Source of the DNA: Lysinibacillus sphaericus
Lineage (GTDB): Bacteria > Bacillota > Bacilli > Bacillales_A > Planococcaceae
DNA length: 64,000 bases
Assembly (NCBI RefSeq): GCF_006864135.1
Contig: NZ_SADV01000021.1
Coordinates: 1-64,000, forward strand
Direction of reading: 5' to 3'
The notes beneath the pieces were generated by a model that saw nothing but the letters and a program-made list of their open reading frames with translations, did not search any database and was not told the DNA's origin. Positions 17,448-26,023 of the stretch are shown in pieces. Each line of letters opens with the position of its first letter. The first letter of the stretch is position 1. The position numbers and the translations under genes were made by a program.

Positions 17448-17523
17448 TATATCTGTTAATTTAATTTTATTCAATTTATTCTTTTTTGTAAAGAGATGGC
17501 TTATTCAGAAGGAGACAAGCAAT

Positions 17524-18733
17524 ATGAGAAAAAGAAGTAATATTCCAATTCATGGTTTTGTTGCACCCGGTTTTGAATTAGTGAAGGAAGAATTTATTAA
17601 AAATTTTACCAACAGAGGAGAAGTTGGAGCAGCGTTTGCTGTATATATAAATAACGAGCCCGTTGTTGATTTATGGGGAGGATATCGAGATCGCAAAACT
17701 TGTGCTATATGGGAGCAAAACACATTAGTTCAAGTATTTTCAGCTACAAAAGGATTTGCTGCATTAGCTTTAAGTCTAGCGCATTCAAGAGGTTATATTG
17801 ATTATGAAGAGACAGTTTGTACATATTGGCCCGAATTCGCTCAGAATGGCAAAGAGAAAATTACAGTTAGGCAGCTCCTGGCACATCAAGCTGGTTTGTC
17901 AGCTCTAGATAGATTAAAAATTGATAATTTAGAAGACCTAGATACTTCACGGTTATCACAGTCCCTTGCTGCAAGTAAACCCGATTGGGAAGTTGGAAAA
18001 TTTCATGGGTATCATGCATGGACAATTGGAACATTAATTGCAGAGCTCATTAAAAGAACTGACCCAAAACATCGTACCCTAAAAGAATTTTTCAAAGAAG
18101 AAATAGCTGAACCGCTAAATGCAGAATTTTATATAGGATTACCTGCAGAAGTTCCAAAGAACAGGATTACAACGATTGAAGGCATAAATCACCCTATTCA
18201 GTTACTTAAGGGCATGACCAAATTACCGCCAAAAATGTTACTTGGTTTTTTAAATTCCAAGTCAATTGTAGCTCGGAGTTTAGTTGATCCTAAAAAATTT
18301 GTTGCAAATGATAATTTTAATCATCGTCCTATTCTATCTATTGAATTTCCTTCAGGTAACGGTTGGACAAGTAAGAGGGATGGCAAAAATTTATGGTGCA
18401 TTTGCAAGCCGTGCGAAGATACTCGGAATAAGCTCTTTAACAATGAATGAATTAAGTATGGGCGCCACACCTCCAAATGCAGGCTATTACGACCATGTAA
18501 ATTGTATAGACATAGCATACTCTTTAGGATTTTGGAAACACTTCCCTAAAATGCAATTCGGTCGAAGTGAAAGCTCTTTTGGACATCCTGGAGCTGGAGG
18601 TTCATTCTGCTTTGCTGATCCGGACGAGGGATTAGGATATGCCTATGCTATGAATAAACATGGATTTGGCATGGCTAATGAACCAAGAGAACTTGCTCTA
18701 AGGAATGCGTTGTATAGTTGTCTTTCAAGATAA
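17524..18733 (+). pseudogene. beta-lactamase-fold serine hydrolase (EstB-like) with a frameshift
   Basis: Starts MRKRSNIPIHGFVAPGFE with GGAGAC upstream. The nucleophile motif is SATKG (SxxK of class C/EstB esterases) near residue 80, with the Tyr motif region around FHGYHAW. The frame changes near 18363: SIEFPSGNG is followed in the next frame by VGQVRGMAKIYGA and the family C-terminus up to 18733 (HPGAGG). Loss of two bases (GGTGTTGG to GGTTGG) explains it. Total length about 403 residues fits the family. Real pseudogene or error. Confidence 0.75.
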
Positions 18734-18798
18734 TTAGATGTCATTTCACAATAATTTATTTTAAAATATGACTATAAAATAAAAGGAGAACAAACTTT

Positions 18799-19203
18799 AT
18801 GGCTGAAAAATATGTGCACCACATTTGCATACAAACGAATACATATGATGAATCTTTAACTTTTTACAGCGAAGTATTAGGATTTGAAGTAGCGCAGGAG
18901 TCACCAAATTTCCACGATAGACATTTTAACACTTGGTTAAAACTTGGAGGATTTTATATTGAACTTCAAACAGGAAAGTATAATGAAGAACTTGATACAT
19001 GCAATTCAAATGCTCTAGGCATTGTACATTTCTGTTTATGGGTTGACAATCTTAGTCAAGAAGTAGAACGGTTGAAGGATATGAATGTTCATTTTATTCG
19101 TAAAAATGATGAAATTATTTATAAGGTTGAAAATGGCCAGCTTTGTAAGTTAAAAGCACCTGAAGGAACTATTATAGAGCTTCGTGATAATACAGGAATA
19201 TAA
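18799..19203 (+). CDS. VOC family (glyoxalase/dioxygenase-like) protein
   Basis: 134 residues of paired beta-alpha-beta-beta-beta modules (MAEKYVHHICIQTNTYDESL, EVLGFEV, then FCLWVDNLSQEVERL and ending GTIIELRDN). Metal-binding positions are consistent with His near residue 8 and Glu near 127. Family members bind a divalent metal and act on small molecules or confer resistance. It is 66 bases downstream of the hydrolase gene, with its own AAAGGAG. Confidence 0.8.
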   Translation: MAEKYVHHICIQTNTYDESLTFYSEVLGFEVAQESPNFHDRHFNTWLKLGGFYIELQTGKYNEELDTCNSNALGIVHFCLWVDNLSQEVERLKDMNVHFIRKNDEIIYKVENGQLCKLKAPEGTIIELRDNTGI

Positions 19204-19250
19204 AGTGTTTAGGGGGACTTTCTTCATCTCGCTTCGCTTTTAGAAATAAG

Positions 19251-19288
19251 CCAGGACTCATTATATAAAGAGTCCTGGTCATTTGTTT
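19251..19288 (+). terminator. intrinsic terminator
   Basis: 9-bp stem CCAGGACTC/GAGTCCTGG with a 10-base loop, then TCATTTGTTT. Confidence 0.65.
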
Positions 19289-19410
19289 AGATGGCTTAAC
19301 CTATTCTAAGTTTTTCACTGCTTATAATCCTCTCAATTTTTGTCCAAGCTATAAACAAAACCCCTTTACTCCACAAGATTGCACAGAATTTCTAAAAGTA
19401 GGGATCAAAA

Positions 19411-20568
19411 ATGAAGAAAAAATTTATGTTAATAGTAAGTTTAACAGCTGTACTATTACTCGCCGGATGTTGGGATGTTAAAGAACCACAAAGAATGTAC
19501 TATATTGATGGAATTGGTATCGATTATAAAGATGGTCAATATGAAATATATATGCAAATCATAAATTTTGCGAATGTAGCTAAATCTGAAGGACCTACTC
19601 CTCAAGCAGCACCATCAGAAATTGGATTTGCGAAAGGTAAAACGATGGAAGAAGCCTTTTTTAAATTATATCGCTCCATCGATCAAAAAGTTTTCTGGGG
19701 ACATATGACTTTTATTCTTTTCTCTGAGAATGCCTTAAAAGACGAGAACTCAATTCCTGTTATTGACAGTTTTTTAAGGCATCGGGAAACTAGATACCAA
19801 ATATTGACATACGTTACAAAGGACCCAATTAAAGATATTCTTTTAATCACACCAATATTAAATAAATCCCTAACCGCTTCAAAACTAAGCAATCCATTGC
19901 ATACAAAAGAGCTACAAACATATGTAGAGCCTGTTGATTTACGAAAATTAATTATCAGCTTAAATGAACCGAGTCATGAAGTGAATTTGCCACTTGTAAC
20001 AATTAATAAAAACTGGGAAACGACTAATAAACCAACAGAGGAAACTGCTTTATCTGGTTTCGGAGTAGTTTCAAAGGATGGATTTAAAGGCTATATAAAT
20101 GATGGGAATGCAAGAGGTATCCAATGGATGTTCCATAAAAAAACTCGAGGAGACGTAACCATTAAATTAAACAATAAAGAAAAAGAATTTTTAACAGTTG
20201 ATTTAGAAAAATTAAGCACAAAAATTAAACCAATTGTAAAAAACAATGAAGTAACATTTGAAGCGGAAATAAAATTAAATGCAATCATTAATGGTTTCCA
20301 AGGAAAAGTAAACACCGACCAAATAAGAGAAGGTATTATTAAGGAAGTAAAAAAAGATATTAAAAAATCTTATGAAGCAGGTATAGAATTAGATGTTGAT
20401 GTTTTCCGCTTATCGGAGCACCTATATCGAAAAAACGTAAAAGCATGGAAAAAAATACAGAAAGATGGCAAAATTCCATTGACAGCAGATTCACTTAGTA
20501 AAGTAAATGTTATCGTAAATAAAGTTAATCCTGGTCGAAAAACATTTGCTGAAACAATTAATGAATAG
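19411..20568 (+). CDS. gerAC-like: Ger(x)C family spore germination lipoprotein
   Basis: 385 residues. Lipoprotein signal with lipobox LLLAGC at about residue 18, followed by the family start CWDVKEPQRMYYIDGIGIDY. The C-terminal third is the conserved Spore_GerAC domain (LKLNAIINGFQGK-like, then EAGIELDVDVFRLSE). It is the C subunit of a nutrient germinant receptor in the spore inner membrane. The usual A and B subunit genes are not adjacent on either side, so this is an orphan copy. The upstream ribosome site is modest (GGGATC). Confidence 0.85.
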   Translation: MKKKFMLIVSLTAVLLLAGCWDVKEPQRMYYIDGIGIDYKDGQYEIYMQIINFANVAKSEGPTPQAAPSEIGFAKGKTMEEAFFKLYRSIDQKVFWGHMTFILFSENALKDENSIPVIDSFLRHRETRYQILTYVTKDPIKDILLITPILNKSLTASKLSNPLHTKELQTYVEPVDLRKLIISLNEPSHEVNLPLVTINKNWETTNKPTEETALSGFGVVSKDGFKGYINDGNARGIQWMFHKKTRGDVTIKLNNKEKEFLTVDLEKLSTKIKPIVKNNEVTFEAEIKLNAIINGFQGKVNTDQIREGIIKEVKKDIKKSYEAGIELDVDVFRLSEHLYRKNVKAWKKIQKDGKIPLTADSLSKVNVIVNKVNPGRKTFAETINE

Positions 20569-20870
20569 CTATATCATTGCGTCCGGAATCGGCCGGAAGC
20601 TTAAGACCAACAAGCGAAAGCGTAGCGTCAGCAGCAAATATAAAGTGCCAAAGGTTTTGGCCTATTTCAACTGACGTTTGGACATCCGCTGAAAAGTAAC
20701 GTAAAATCGCCTTCATCCTCTCCCACCTGTAAGTTGGGAGAGGAATGTAGCTGATGCTTTGCTTTCAAAAACATTTGCTGAGAGAAGTTAAAACTCATTT
20801 GTGTCATCTATTCAACGATATATTCAATTCACTGAAATAAAGTCTCATTTGAACTGTGATTTTTCATTCT
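20569..20870. repeat. repeat-like region with hairpins (R1-related)
   Basis: Contains AAGCGAAAGCGTAGCGTCAGC, wording shared with the R1 elements, a CCGG-rich palindrome near 20583, and a hairpin CTCTCCCA/TGGGAGAG near 20718-20744. It looks like a degenerate member or mosaic of the R1 family. No gene was seen. Confidence 0.4.
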
Positions 20871-20876
20871 ATGTGG

Positions 20877-20956
20877 TATAATGCTGTTGATGGCTAAGCC
20901 ATTAAAAGGGCAAGACCAATTCTGAGCTGTAGTAATGTCAAACGCTACAGCTTTTA
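20877..20956 (+). ncRNA. possible small RNA (R3 copy 2) with promoter and terminator
   Basis: An extended -10 box (TGGTATAATG, hexamer 20877-20882) is followed about 40 bases later by a perfect 8-bp hairpin AGCTGTAG/CTACAGCT (20925-20952) and TTTT. The predicted transcript is about 70 nt. No clear -35 box is seen. The hairpin matches the one at 6479-6515. It is not linked to a gene on this strand. Confidence 0.35.
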
Positions 20957-20985
20957 ATATTATTATTTTAGAAAATATCGGGGTG

Positions 20986-21234
20986 CTAATCGGACGACGC
21001 ACCACTATCACTGCAACTAGATGTATCACTATAACTAGACACACTGTCCGAGCAATTGTCTGTATTTGAATCTTCAATGGATACGAATGAATTTGTTGAA
21101 CTATAATCTATATGACTACTTGCATGGTTGGAATGACTTCCTATTGAACGATTATGATTAGAGAATTCCTTTTTTATTAAGCTAATCACACCTACCAAAA
21201 TAATGAATCCGATAAATACAATAAAGAAACCCAT
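20986..21234 (-). CDS. single-pass membrane protein with a Ser/Asp-rich tail
   Basis: 82 residues. One membrane helix (FFIVFIGFIILVGVISLI) is followed by a basic stretch and a tail rich in Ser, Asp and Cys (SSYSDTSSCSDSGASSD). GGGGGAG precedes the ATG. Such proteins are common in Planococcaceae and their function is unknown. Confidence 0.6.
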   Translation of the reverse strand: MGFFIVFIGFIILVGVISLIKKEFSNHNRSIGSHSNHASSHIDYSSTNSFVSIEDSNTDNCSDSVSSYSDTSSCSDSGASSD

Positions 21235-21320
21235 TCTTCTCTCCCCCTTTCAAATACTATTTCAATTCAAGCGACAAATAAAGTAGAGGATGCTACTTAC
21301 TTTCCTGATGGCGAACGTCC

Positions 21321-22028
21321 TTACAATTCGTTCACTACAACATTGAACCCTAACGTTTCAGCTTCTTGACGGTCAAAGCCTTCATCTAAATGCATACACC
21401 AATATTTTGAACGTACATCAGGTCTCACTAACTCACTCAATTTTCGTAAGGACAAGTGCACATTGCCCCCATAATCAGCTTTACAAGTATCAACATAAAC
21501 ATAATCGTATGCCATTGGTTTTAGTAAAGATGATTTTAGGCTATTTGTATCTCCAGTATAATAGATAAGTTTGTCATCTATAGATAATTCAATTGAATAA
21601 GAAGGTATTTCTTTAACATGACTAGATTTTTCGAAAAGCACTTTACAGAAATGAAGTGAGTACGGTGTATCCGATTGACATTTTTTTATTAAACATTGCA
21701 CGCCTGGAATAATGCCATTAATGGCCAACAATTCTTCAATTTTTACATCATAAACGGAATAAACAGATACATTAGATTTTGCCATTTCGCCATGACAATA
21801 ATAGCTATAAAAAATAAAATCAGCAAGGCTTCCTACATGGTCCGCATGAGTATGAGTGATTAATACATAGATGTGCTCAATACCTTCCAGTAAATTATGT
21901 TCCTTAATGCGATGAAAAATATTGCTACCACAATCAATTAACAACATTTGATTTCCTATTTTATAATAAGCTGATGTATTGCCTAATTTCGTATTAAATG
22001 CACTACCCGAGCCGATAAATTTCAACAT
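21321..22028 (-). CDS. MBL-fold metallo-hydrolase
   Basis: 235 residues of metallo-beta-lactamase fold. The metal motif THTHADHVG (HxHxDH) lies near residue 60, a further His in HVKEIPSYS, Asp in YYTGDTNS and a late His (CMHLDEGFD). This is close in layout to RNase Z-type or beta-CASP-free phosphodiesterase-like enzymes, but the exact substrate is unknown. GAGAGG precedes the start. Confidence 0.8.
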   Translation of the reverse strand: MLKFIGSGSAFNTKLGNTSAYYKIGNQMLLIDCGSNIFHRIKEHNLLEGIEHIYVLITHTHADHVGSLADFIFYSYYCHGEMAKSNVSVYSVYDVKIEELLAINGIIPGVQCLIKKCQSDTPYSLHFCKVLFEKSSHVKEIPSYSIELSIDDKLIYYTGDTNSLKSSLLKPMAYDYVYVDTCKADYGGNVHLSLRKLSELVRPDVRSKYWCMHLDEGFDRQEAETLGFNVVVNEL

Positions 22029-22484
22029 AAAATAGCCTCTCTTCCATATTTACTTTATTTCACAATTAAAGGATAGGTTCTCAATGCTACCCCTTTTCCG
22101 TCTAAGAACTCTCTACTTTTGGTATTCTCCTAATGCTTTCTTTGTTAGTTGAGTCCTCTCAATAATTTTTACCACTGTTAATTAGATCAGATCGGAGGAT
22201 ATTTCATACCTTCTTCCATCGTCTAATACAATTAAATCAATCTCTTTAGTTTTGCGTGATAAAAATATTCGTATACATAGACGGTTCATTTTTAAATGTC
22301 ACTGTCTATATCATATCTTCTATATTTATAATTTTTGTTTACTTCTTCAGTTTTAATATTACTTTGATCTACACCTTGAGCAGCCTGATTTTTCAAAAAC
22401 AAATAAAATCAATATGTATTTTCCTTCCTACGCCCCATTCTTTTTCCGAATGTTTTTATTAGGAAAATTTATATATTTATCCCT
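22029..22484. other. gap with a decayed coding scrap
   Basis: On the minus strand 22180-22265 reads FLSRKTKEIDLIVLDDGRR and ends in a stop, without a start; it may be a remnant. The plus-strand open frame at 22256-22462 has no ribosome site and looks like chance. Confidence 0.3.
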
Positions 22485-22937
22485 TTCGAATGGATCATCA
22501 CCAAAACGTGTGGTTGATTTCCGTTCCGACTGGGCGCTTTGTAGTTGTCGCTATGCTTTCGCTACAGAAAACATTTGCCGCTGACGCTTCGCTTTCTCGC
22601 AGAGCAGAGCTTCCTGGGGGCGTCCGATGAGCCGCTTTTGGTGTTGCTGTCGCTACGCTTTCGCACAGTCAAAACATTTGTAGCTGACGCTTCGCTTTCG
22701 CTACAGAAAACATTTGGTGCTGCCGCTACGTTCACACTACGCTTTCGCACAGAAAACATCCGCTACGCTGCAGGGTCTCGGGCCAACACGATGTTGGTCA
22801 CGAAGGCGTTATCACAGGATGTGATGCTTTTAGCCTTCGTTCCTCTATCGCTGATCCCCGAGGAGTCGCCCAGTCTCCATTACATATAGAAGTTTTAACA
22901 AAAGTCATTCGCAACTTTTGGTGATGAACCTTTCGAA
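22485..22937 (+). repeat. R1 repeat element, copy A
   Basis: Ends are inverted repeats: TTCGAATGGATCATCACC at the left and its near-complement at the right (two mismatches, continuing into CCAAAA). The interior carries CGTTCCGACTGGGC, blocks of GCTTTCGCACAG and GCTACGCTTTCG, and two perfect hairpins, CCAACA/TGTTGG and ACGAAGGC/GCCTTCGT enclosing ATCACA/TGTGAT. Positions 22616-22874 match copy B (49484-49742, inverted) with 3 differences. Open frames inside it are not genes. Confidence 0.85.
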
Positions 22938-22990
22938 TTATTCATTTAATAATATTGGAATAAAAACAAAAAAATGAAGGGATTGGTGTT

Positions 22991-23644
22991 ATGAAAGCTA
23001 TTATTTTTGACTTCGATGGAACTTTAGCAAACACATTACCAATTTGTTATTACGCCTTTCAGAATGTCTTCAAAGAATTTGACAATAAAGACCTTTCTTC
23101 TGAAGAAATAAAAGCAATGTTCGGTCCTTCAGAAACAGGAATTATTAGAGAAAATCTAATTAATTCAAATAAAGAGCAAGCTATTGAATTGTATTATCAA
23201 AAGTATTTAGAGAACCATTCTTACTTGGTTAACCATAATGTAGAAATTGATAACATGATCAAACATTTAAAAGACTATGGTATTAAATTAGGCATTGTTA
23301 CCGGAAAAGCAAGAAGAAGTTTAGACATTTCATTAAAAGCTCTTCAAATGGATCACCTTTTTGATGTCATAGTAACTGGCGATGATGTTATTCAGCCAAA
23401 ACCTCATCCAGAAGGAATAATCAAGGCTTTATCATTATTGAGTGTACGAAATAATGAGGCTATGTATGTTGGAGATAGTGATGCTGATATACAAGCAGGA
23501 ATTGAAGCAAATGTATATACCGTAGGAGTTCAGTGGTTGCAGGATTATCAAACTTTTGAATTTAAAATAGAGCCTCATTGTTTTTTTAGCGGCGTTAAAC
23601 ATTTTGTTGATTTTCTTAATATAGGTAGTCGTCATGAGTTATAA
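22991..23644 (+). CDS. HAD superfamily phosphatase (phosphoglycolate phosphatase/PpaX-like)
   Basis: 217 residues. Motif I is FDFDGTLANT (nucleophile Asp at residue 8), a cap domain covers about residues 16-85, motif II is GIVTGKARR, the Lys of motif III lies in QPKPHPEG and motif IV is YVGDSDADIQAG. It hydrolyses a small phosphate monoester (phosphoglycolate and pyrophosphate are typical). GAAGGGA precedes the start. It overlaps the Nudix gene by 11 bases, so the two are translated together. Confidence 0.85.
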   Translation: MKAIIFDFDGTLANTLPICYYAFQNVFKEFDNKDLSSEEIKAMFGPSETGIIRENLINSNKEQAIELYYQKYLENHSYLVNHNVEIDNMIKHLKDYGIKLGIVTGKARRSLDISLKALQMDHLFDVIVTGDDVIQPKPHPEGIIKALSLLSVRNNEAMYVGDSDADIQAGIEANVYTVGVQWLQDYQTFEFKIEPHCFFSGVKHFVDFLNIGSRHEL

Positions 23645-24251
23645 ATGGTTAGAATGGGCGAAGAAGATACAAGCAATATCCCAGGCAGGGTTAACTTTTT
23701 CAAAAGACGTTTACGATATTGAACGCTATGAAGAATTAAGAAATTTAAGTGCCCAGATAATGCTAGAATACACTGGATTAGAAATGCAAAAAATCAAGGA
23801 TTTATTTACGAATGAAACGGGTTATCAAACACCCAAAATTGATGTTCGAGGAGCAGTATTTACTAACAATAAAATACTACTGGTAAGAGAAAAAATTGAT
23901 GATAGATGGTCTTTGCCAGGTGGTTTCTGCGATATAGGTTTGTCGCCTAGCGAAAACATTGTCAAAGAAATTAAAGAAGAAGCAGGATACGATGTAGTTC
24001 CTACGAAATTACTTGCTTTATTGGATATGAATAAGCACCCTCATCCACCTCAACCATATCATTATTATAAATTGTTTATTCAATGTGAGATTATTGGTGG
24101 GCAAGCAAGTAATGGTTTGGAAACAAAAGGAGTACACTTTTATCATGAAGATAATTTACCAAACCTTTCTTTAGGGAGAAATACAGAAAGTCAAATTAAA
24201 ACGCTTTTCGAATTCTTAAGAAATCCTCATAAAGATACGATTTTTGATTAG
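23634..24251 (+). CDS. Nudix hydrolase with N-terminal Nudix_hydro_N domain
   Basis: 205 residues. Residues 1-60 (MSYKWLEWAKKIQAISQAGL) form the helical PF12535-type domain; the Nudix fold follows. The Nudix box is GGFCDIGLSPSENIVKEIKE: the family's usual Glu after GxxxxxG is Leu and the Arg of REUxEE is Lys, so activity may be altered. Relatives hydrolyse ADP-ribose or similar nucleoside diphosphate compounds. Coupled to the HAD phosphatase gene. Confidence 0.8.
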   Translation: MSYKWLEWAKKIQAISQAGLTFSKDVYDIERYEELRNLSAQIMLEYTGLEMQKIKDLFTNETGYQTPKIDVRGAVFTNNKILLVREKIDDRWSLPGGFCDIGLSPSENIVKEIKEEAGYDVVPTKLLALLDMNKHPHPPQPYHYYKLFIQCEIIGGQASNGLETKGVHFYHEDNLPNLSLGRNTESQIKTLFEFLRNPHKDTIFD

Positions 24252-24546
24252 TTTTTAAGTTATTGGAATCATTAGCCAAGAAAGATTGGATTTATCAATC
24301 GATCGCTAATTCCCTACTAAAAGCCCAATTTCTTATTTTTAGGCTATTTTCGTAAAGATTGTTGCTATCCAATTAGCGGAGCAGATTAGTTGAATAAGCA
24401 TTTATATGAGCCATTACTTGCAAAAATCAAGGCATCGACAAGGAAAAGCAATTAGTTATCGCTGAAGGGATCTCCAAATTGCGCGACCTAATTGATAAAA
24501 ATGAATGAGTGAATCATAAGATACTTTTATTGAAAGGAAAATGATT
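24252..24546. other. gap with a coding-like scrap
   Basis: On the plus strand about 24418-24508 reads KNQGIDKEKQLVIAEGISK and onwards to a stop, and the start of another frame reads MNKHLYEPLLAKIKA. Together they look like the end of a lost gene. Not identified. Confidence 0.3.
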
Positions 24547-25116
24547 ATGTTTTTCATAGCATATTTACCTATTTTTCTTTACTTATTATTAGAATTTTAT
24601 AGAAGTTCACCTGTTAAAGAAGAAAAACGAAATCGTGGTTCTAGTTTTTTTATCGGAGTTGTTTTAGCCTTGATGGTAACCATTCCGGAGATTATTTATT
24701 TCTTTACAATAAATAAGATTAATTCATTGTTGTTTTTTGGTGTTATTGTCGGGCTAATTGGTGTATGGATCAGATTTTCTTCAATGAAAATCTTAGGGAG
24801 ATTTTACAGTAGGAATGTCGGAATGCAGGGGGAACATAAGTTAATTCAAGACGGTCTATATAAATATATTCGCCATCCTGGTTATTTAGGGTCTTTTTTG
24901 ACCTTTTTAGGATTTGCTATTTCTTCATCTTCGTTCATTGCCATTATCATAAATATCATTTTATTTTTCCTCGCGTATTCGTATCGTATAAAAATTGAAG
25001 AGAGAATTCTTGTTACACTATTTGGTGATCAATATAAACAATATCAGTCCAAGACTTGGCGAATTATCCCGTTTCTATACTTATATATCCTAACGAATCT
25101 CTATATATCATTGTGA
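24547..25116 (+). CDS. isoprenylcysteine carboxyl methyltransferase (ICMT/PEMT-like) family membrane protein
   Basis: 189 residues with about five membrane helices. The SAM-binding signature of the family is visible as KYIRHPGYLGS, then EERILVTLFGDQYKQYQ near the C-terminus. Bacterial members methylate small molecules or have unknown substrates; protein prenylation is not expected here. ATG 24547 is preferred over 24541 for spacing from AAAGGA. Confidence 0.78.
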   Translation: MFFIAYLPIFLYLLLEFYRSSPVKEEKRNRGSSFFIGVVLALMVTIPEIIYFFTINKINSLLFFGVIVGLIGVWIRFSSMKILGRFYSRNVGMQGEHKLIQDGLYKYIRHPGYLGSFLTFLGFAISSSSFIAIIINIILFFLAYSYRIKIEERILVTLFGDQYKQYQSKTWRIIPFLYLYILTNLYISL

Positions 25117-25181
25117 AGAACTATACCTAAAGAAATGGGTGACTTTAGAGATTTTTTCTAATTCACGAAATAACAAAACAG

Positions 25182-25236
25182 AAAGGCAGAATTTATTCTA
25201 CATGTTTTGTAGATTAAATCTGCCTTTTAGTTTTCA
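25182..25236. terminator. long bidirectional hairpin terminator
   Basis: Arms AGGCAGAATTTATTCTAC and GTAGATTAAATCTGCCT pair over 17-18 positions with few mismatches, followed by TTTTAGTTTT on the plus strand. It lies between convergent genes. Confidence 0.7.
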
Positions 25237-25308
25237 CAGCAACAATCTTTCGAAGTTAGCTTAAAGTAATAAATCGCGCCTATTTATTTATAGCGATTTG
25301 ATTTGGAA

Positions 25309-25641
25309 CTAGCTCTGATTAAATTTTCCCTTAACATTTTCCGGTAAGTCATCCACATTTATTACTTTTGGGTCACCAGTATATCCTTCTAAGCTTCTAG
25401 GGACACGGACAATCGTTCCTTTTTTAAAAGGTTTTTCTGCAAAAAAACTTACAACCTTTTCATTTCCATCTTTATCATAGCCCTCTAGTGCGTATACGAA
25501 GTGACCATTGCTATTTGGAGTTTGTAATTCCTCGTTAATTTGAACATAGTAGTCTTTTTCTATCATAGCACCTTTGTCACCACAACCAACTAAGAAAGTA
25601 GTGAATAAAATAGTAATTGCTAAAAATTTCATAATCTTCAT
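25309..25641 (-). CDS. YxeA/DUF1093-like lipoprotein
   Basis: 110 residues with lipobox FLVGC near residue 20. The rest follows the DUF1093 pattern: YYVQINEE, then YALEGYDKDGNEK, VVSFFAEKPFKKG and a short basic strand. It is probably an extracytoplasmic lipoprotein with a small OB-like fold and unknown role. AGGAGG precedes the ATG. Confidence 0.7.
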   Translation of the reverse strand: MKIMKFLAITILFTTFLVGCGDKGAMIEKDYYVQINEELQTPNSNGHFVYALEGYDKDGNEKVVSFFAEKPFKKGTIVRVPRSLEGYTGDPKVINVDDLPENVKGKFNQS

Positions 25642-25784
25642 TTCTTATGCCTCCTCTTTTATAACGAAATAGTCTCGTTACATAAGAGTATAGATAAAAT
25701 CTCCACTACCTTAAATTTCGGAAGATGACAGTTAGCTGACAAAATTGTCATCTTCAAAACTACTATGAACTTGAGTAATCATTC

Positions 25785-25900
25785 ACCTCTCACCTTCAGT
25801 AATCTCTGTCAATATCCAAGATTTTTTGCCGTTCTGCTTTAAAATCAATAACTTGCCCAGTTCATCTCTCTTTATAAGAATGAAAAGTGTCCTACCAACA
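25785..25900 (-). pseudogene. tail of a DnaD-like phage gene (left remnant)
   Basis: On the minus strand GGGCAAGTTATTGATTTTAA and the following bases read GQVIDFKAERQKILDIDRDY then stop. The same wording, diverged, ends the DnaD-like remnant at 29540-29640, in the same orientation. The two bracket the ABC transporter operon. Only the extreme C-terminus is left here. Confidence 0.4.
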
Positions 25901-26023
25901 ACAGACGAACAAAGTATGCTACGTAATCTCCCCCAAAAAACGAATCCCCCTTTACTCTAATGAAATACGGCATTACTGTAAAAGCGCAATGGGATTTACC
26001 AACACATCAATGATCATTGTACT

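Noticed and set aside
22591..22790. repeated short modules in R1, considered as a CRISPR array
   Set aside because: The modules vary in length and spacing, there are no equal spacers, and no cas gene is near.
22545..22889. 114-residue open frame inside R1 copy A
   Set aside because: The same frame recurs in copy B and follows the repeat's GC-rich modules; no ribosome site and no protein character. It is a by-product of the repeat.
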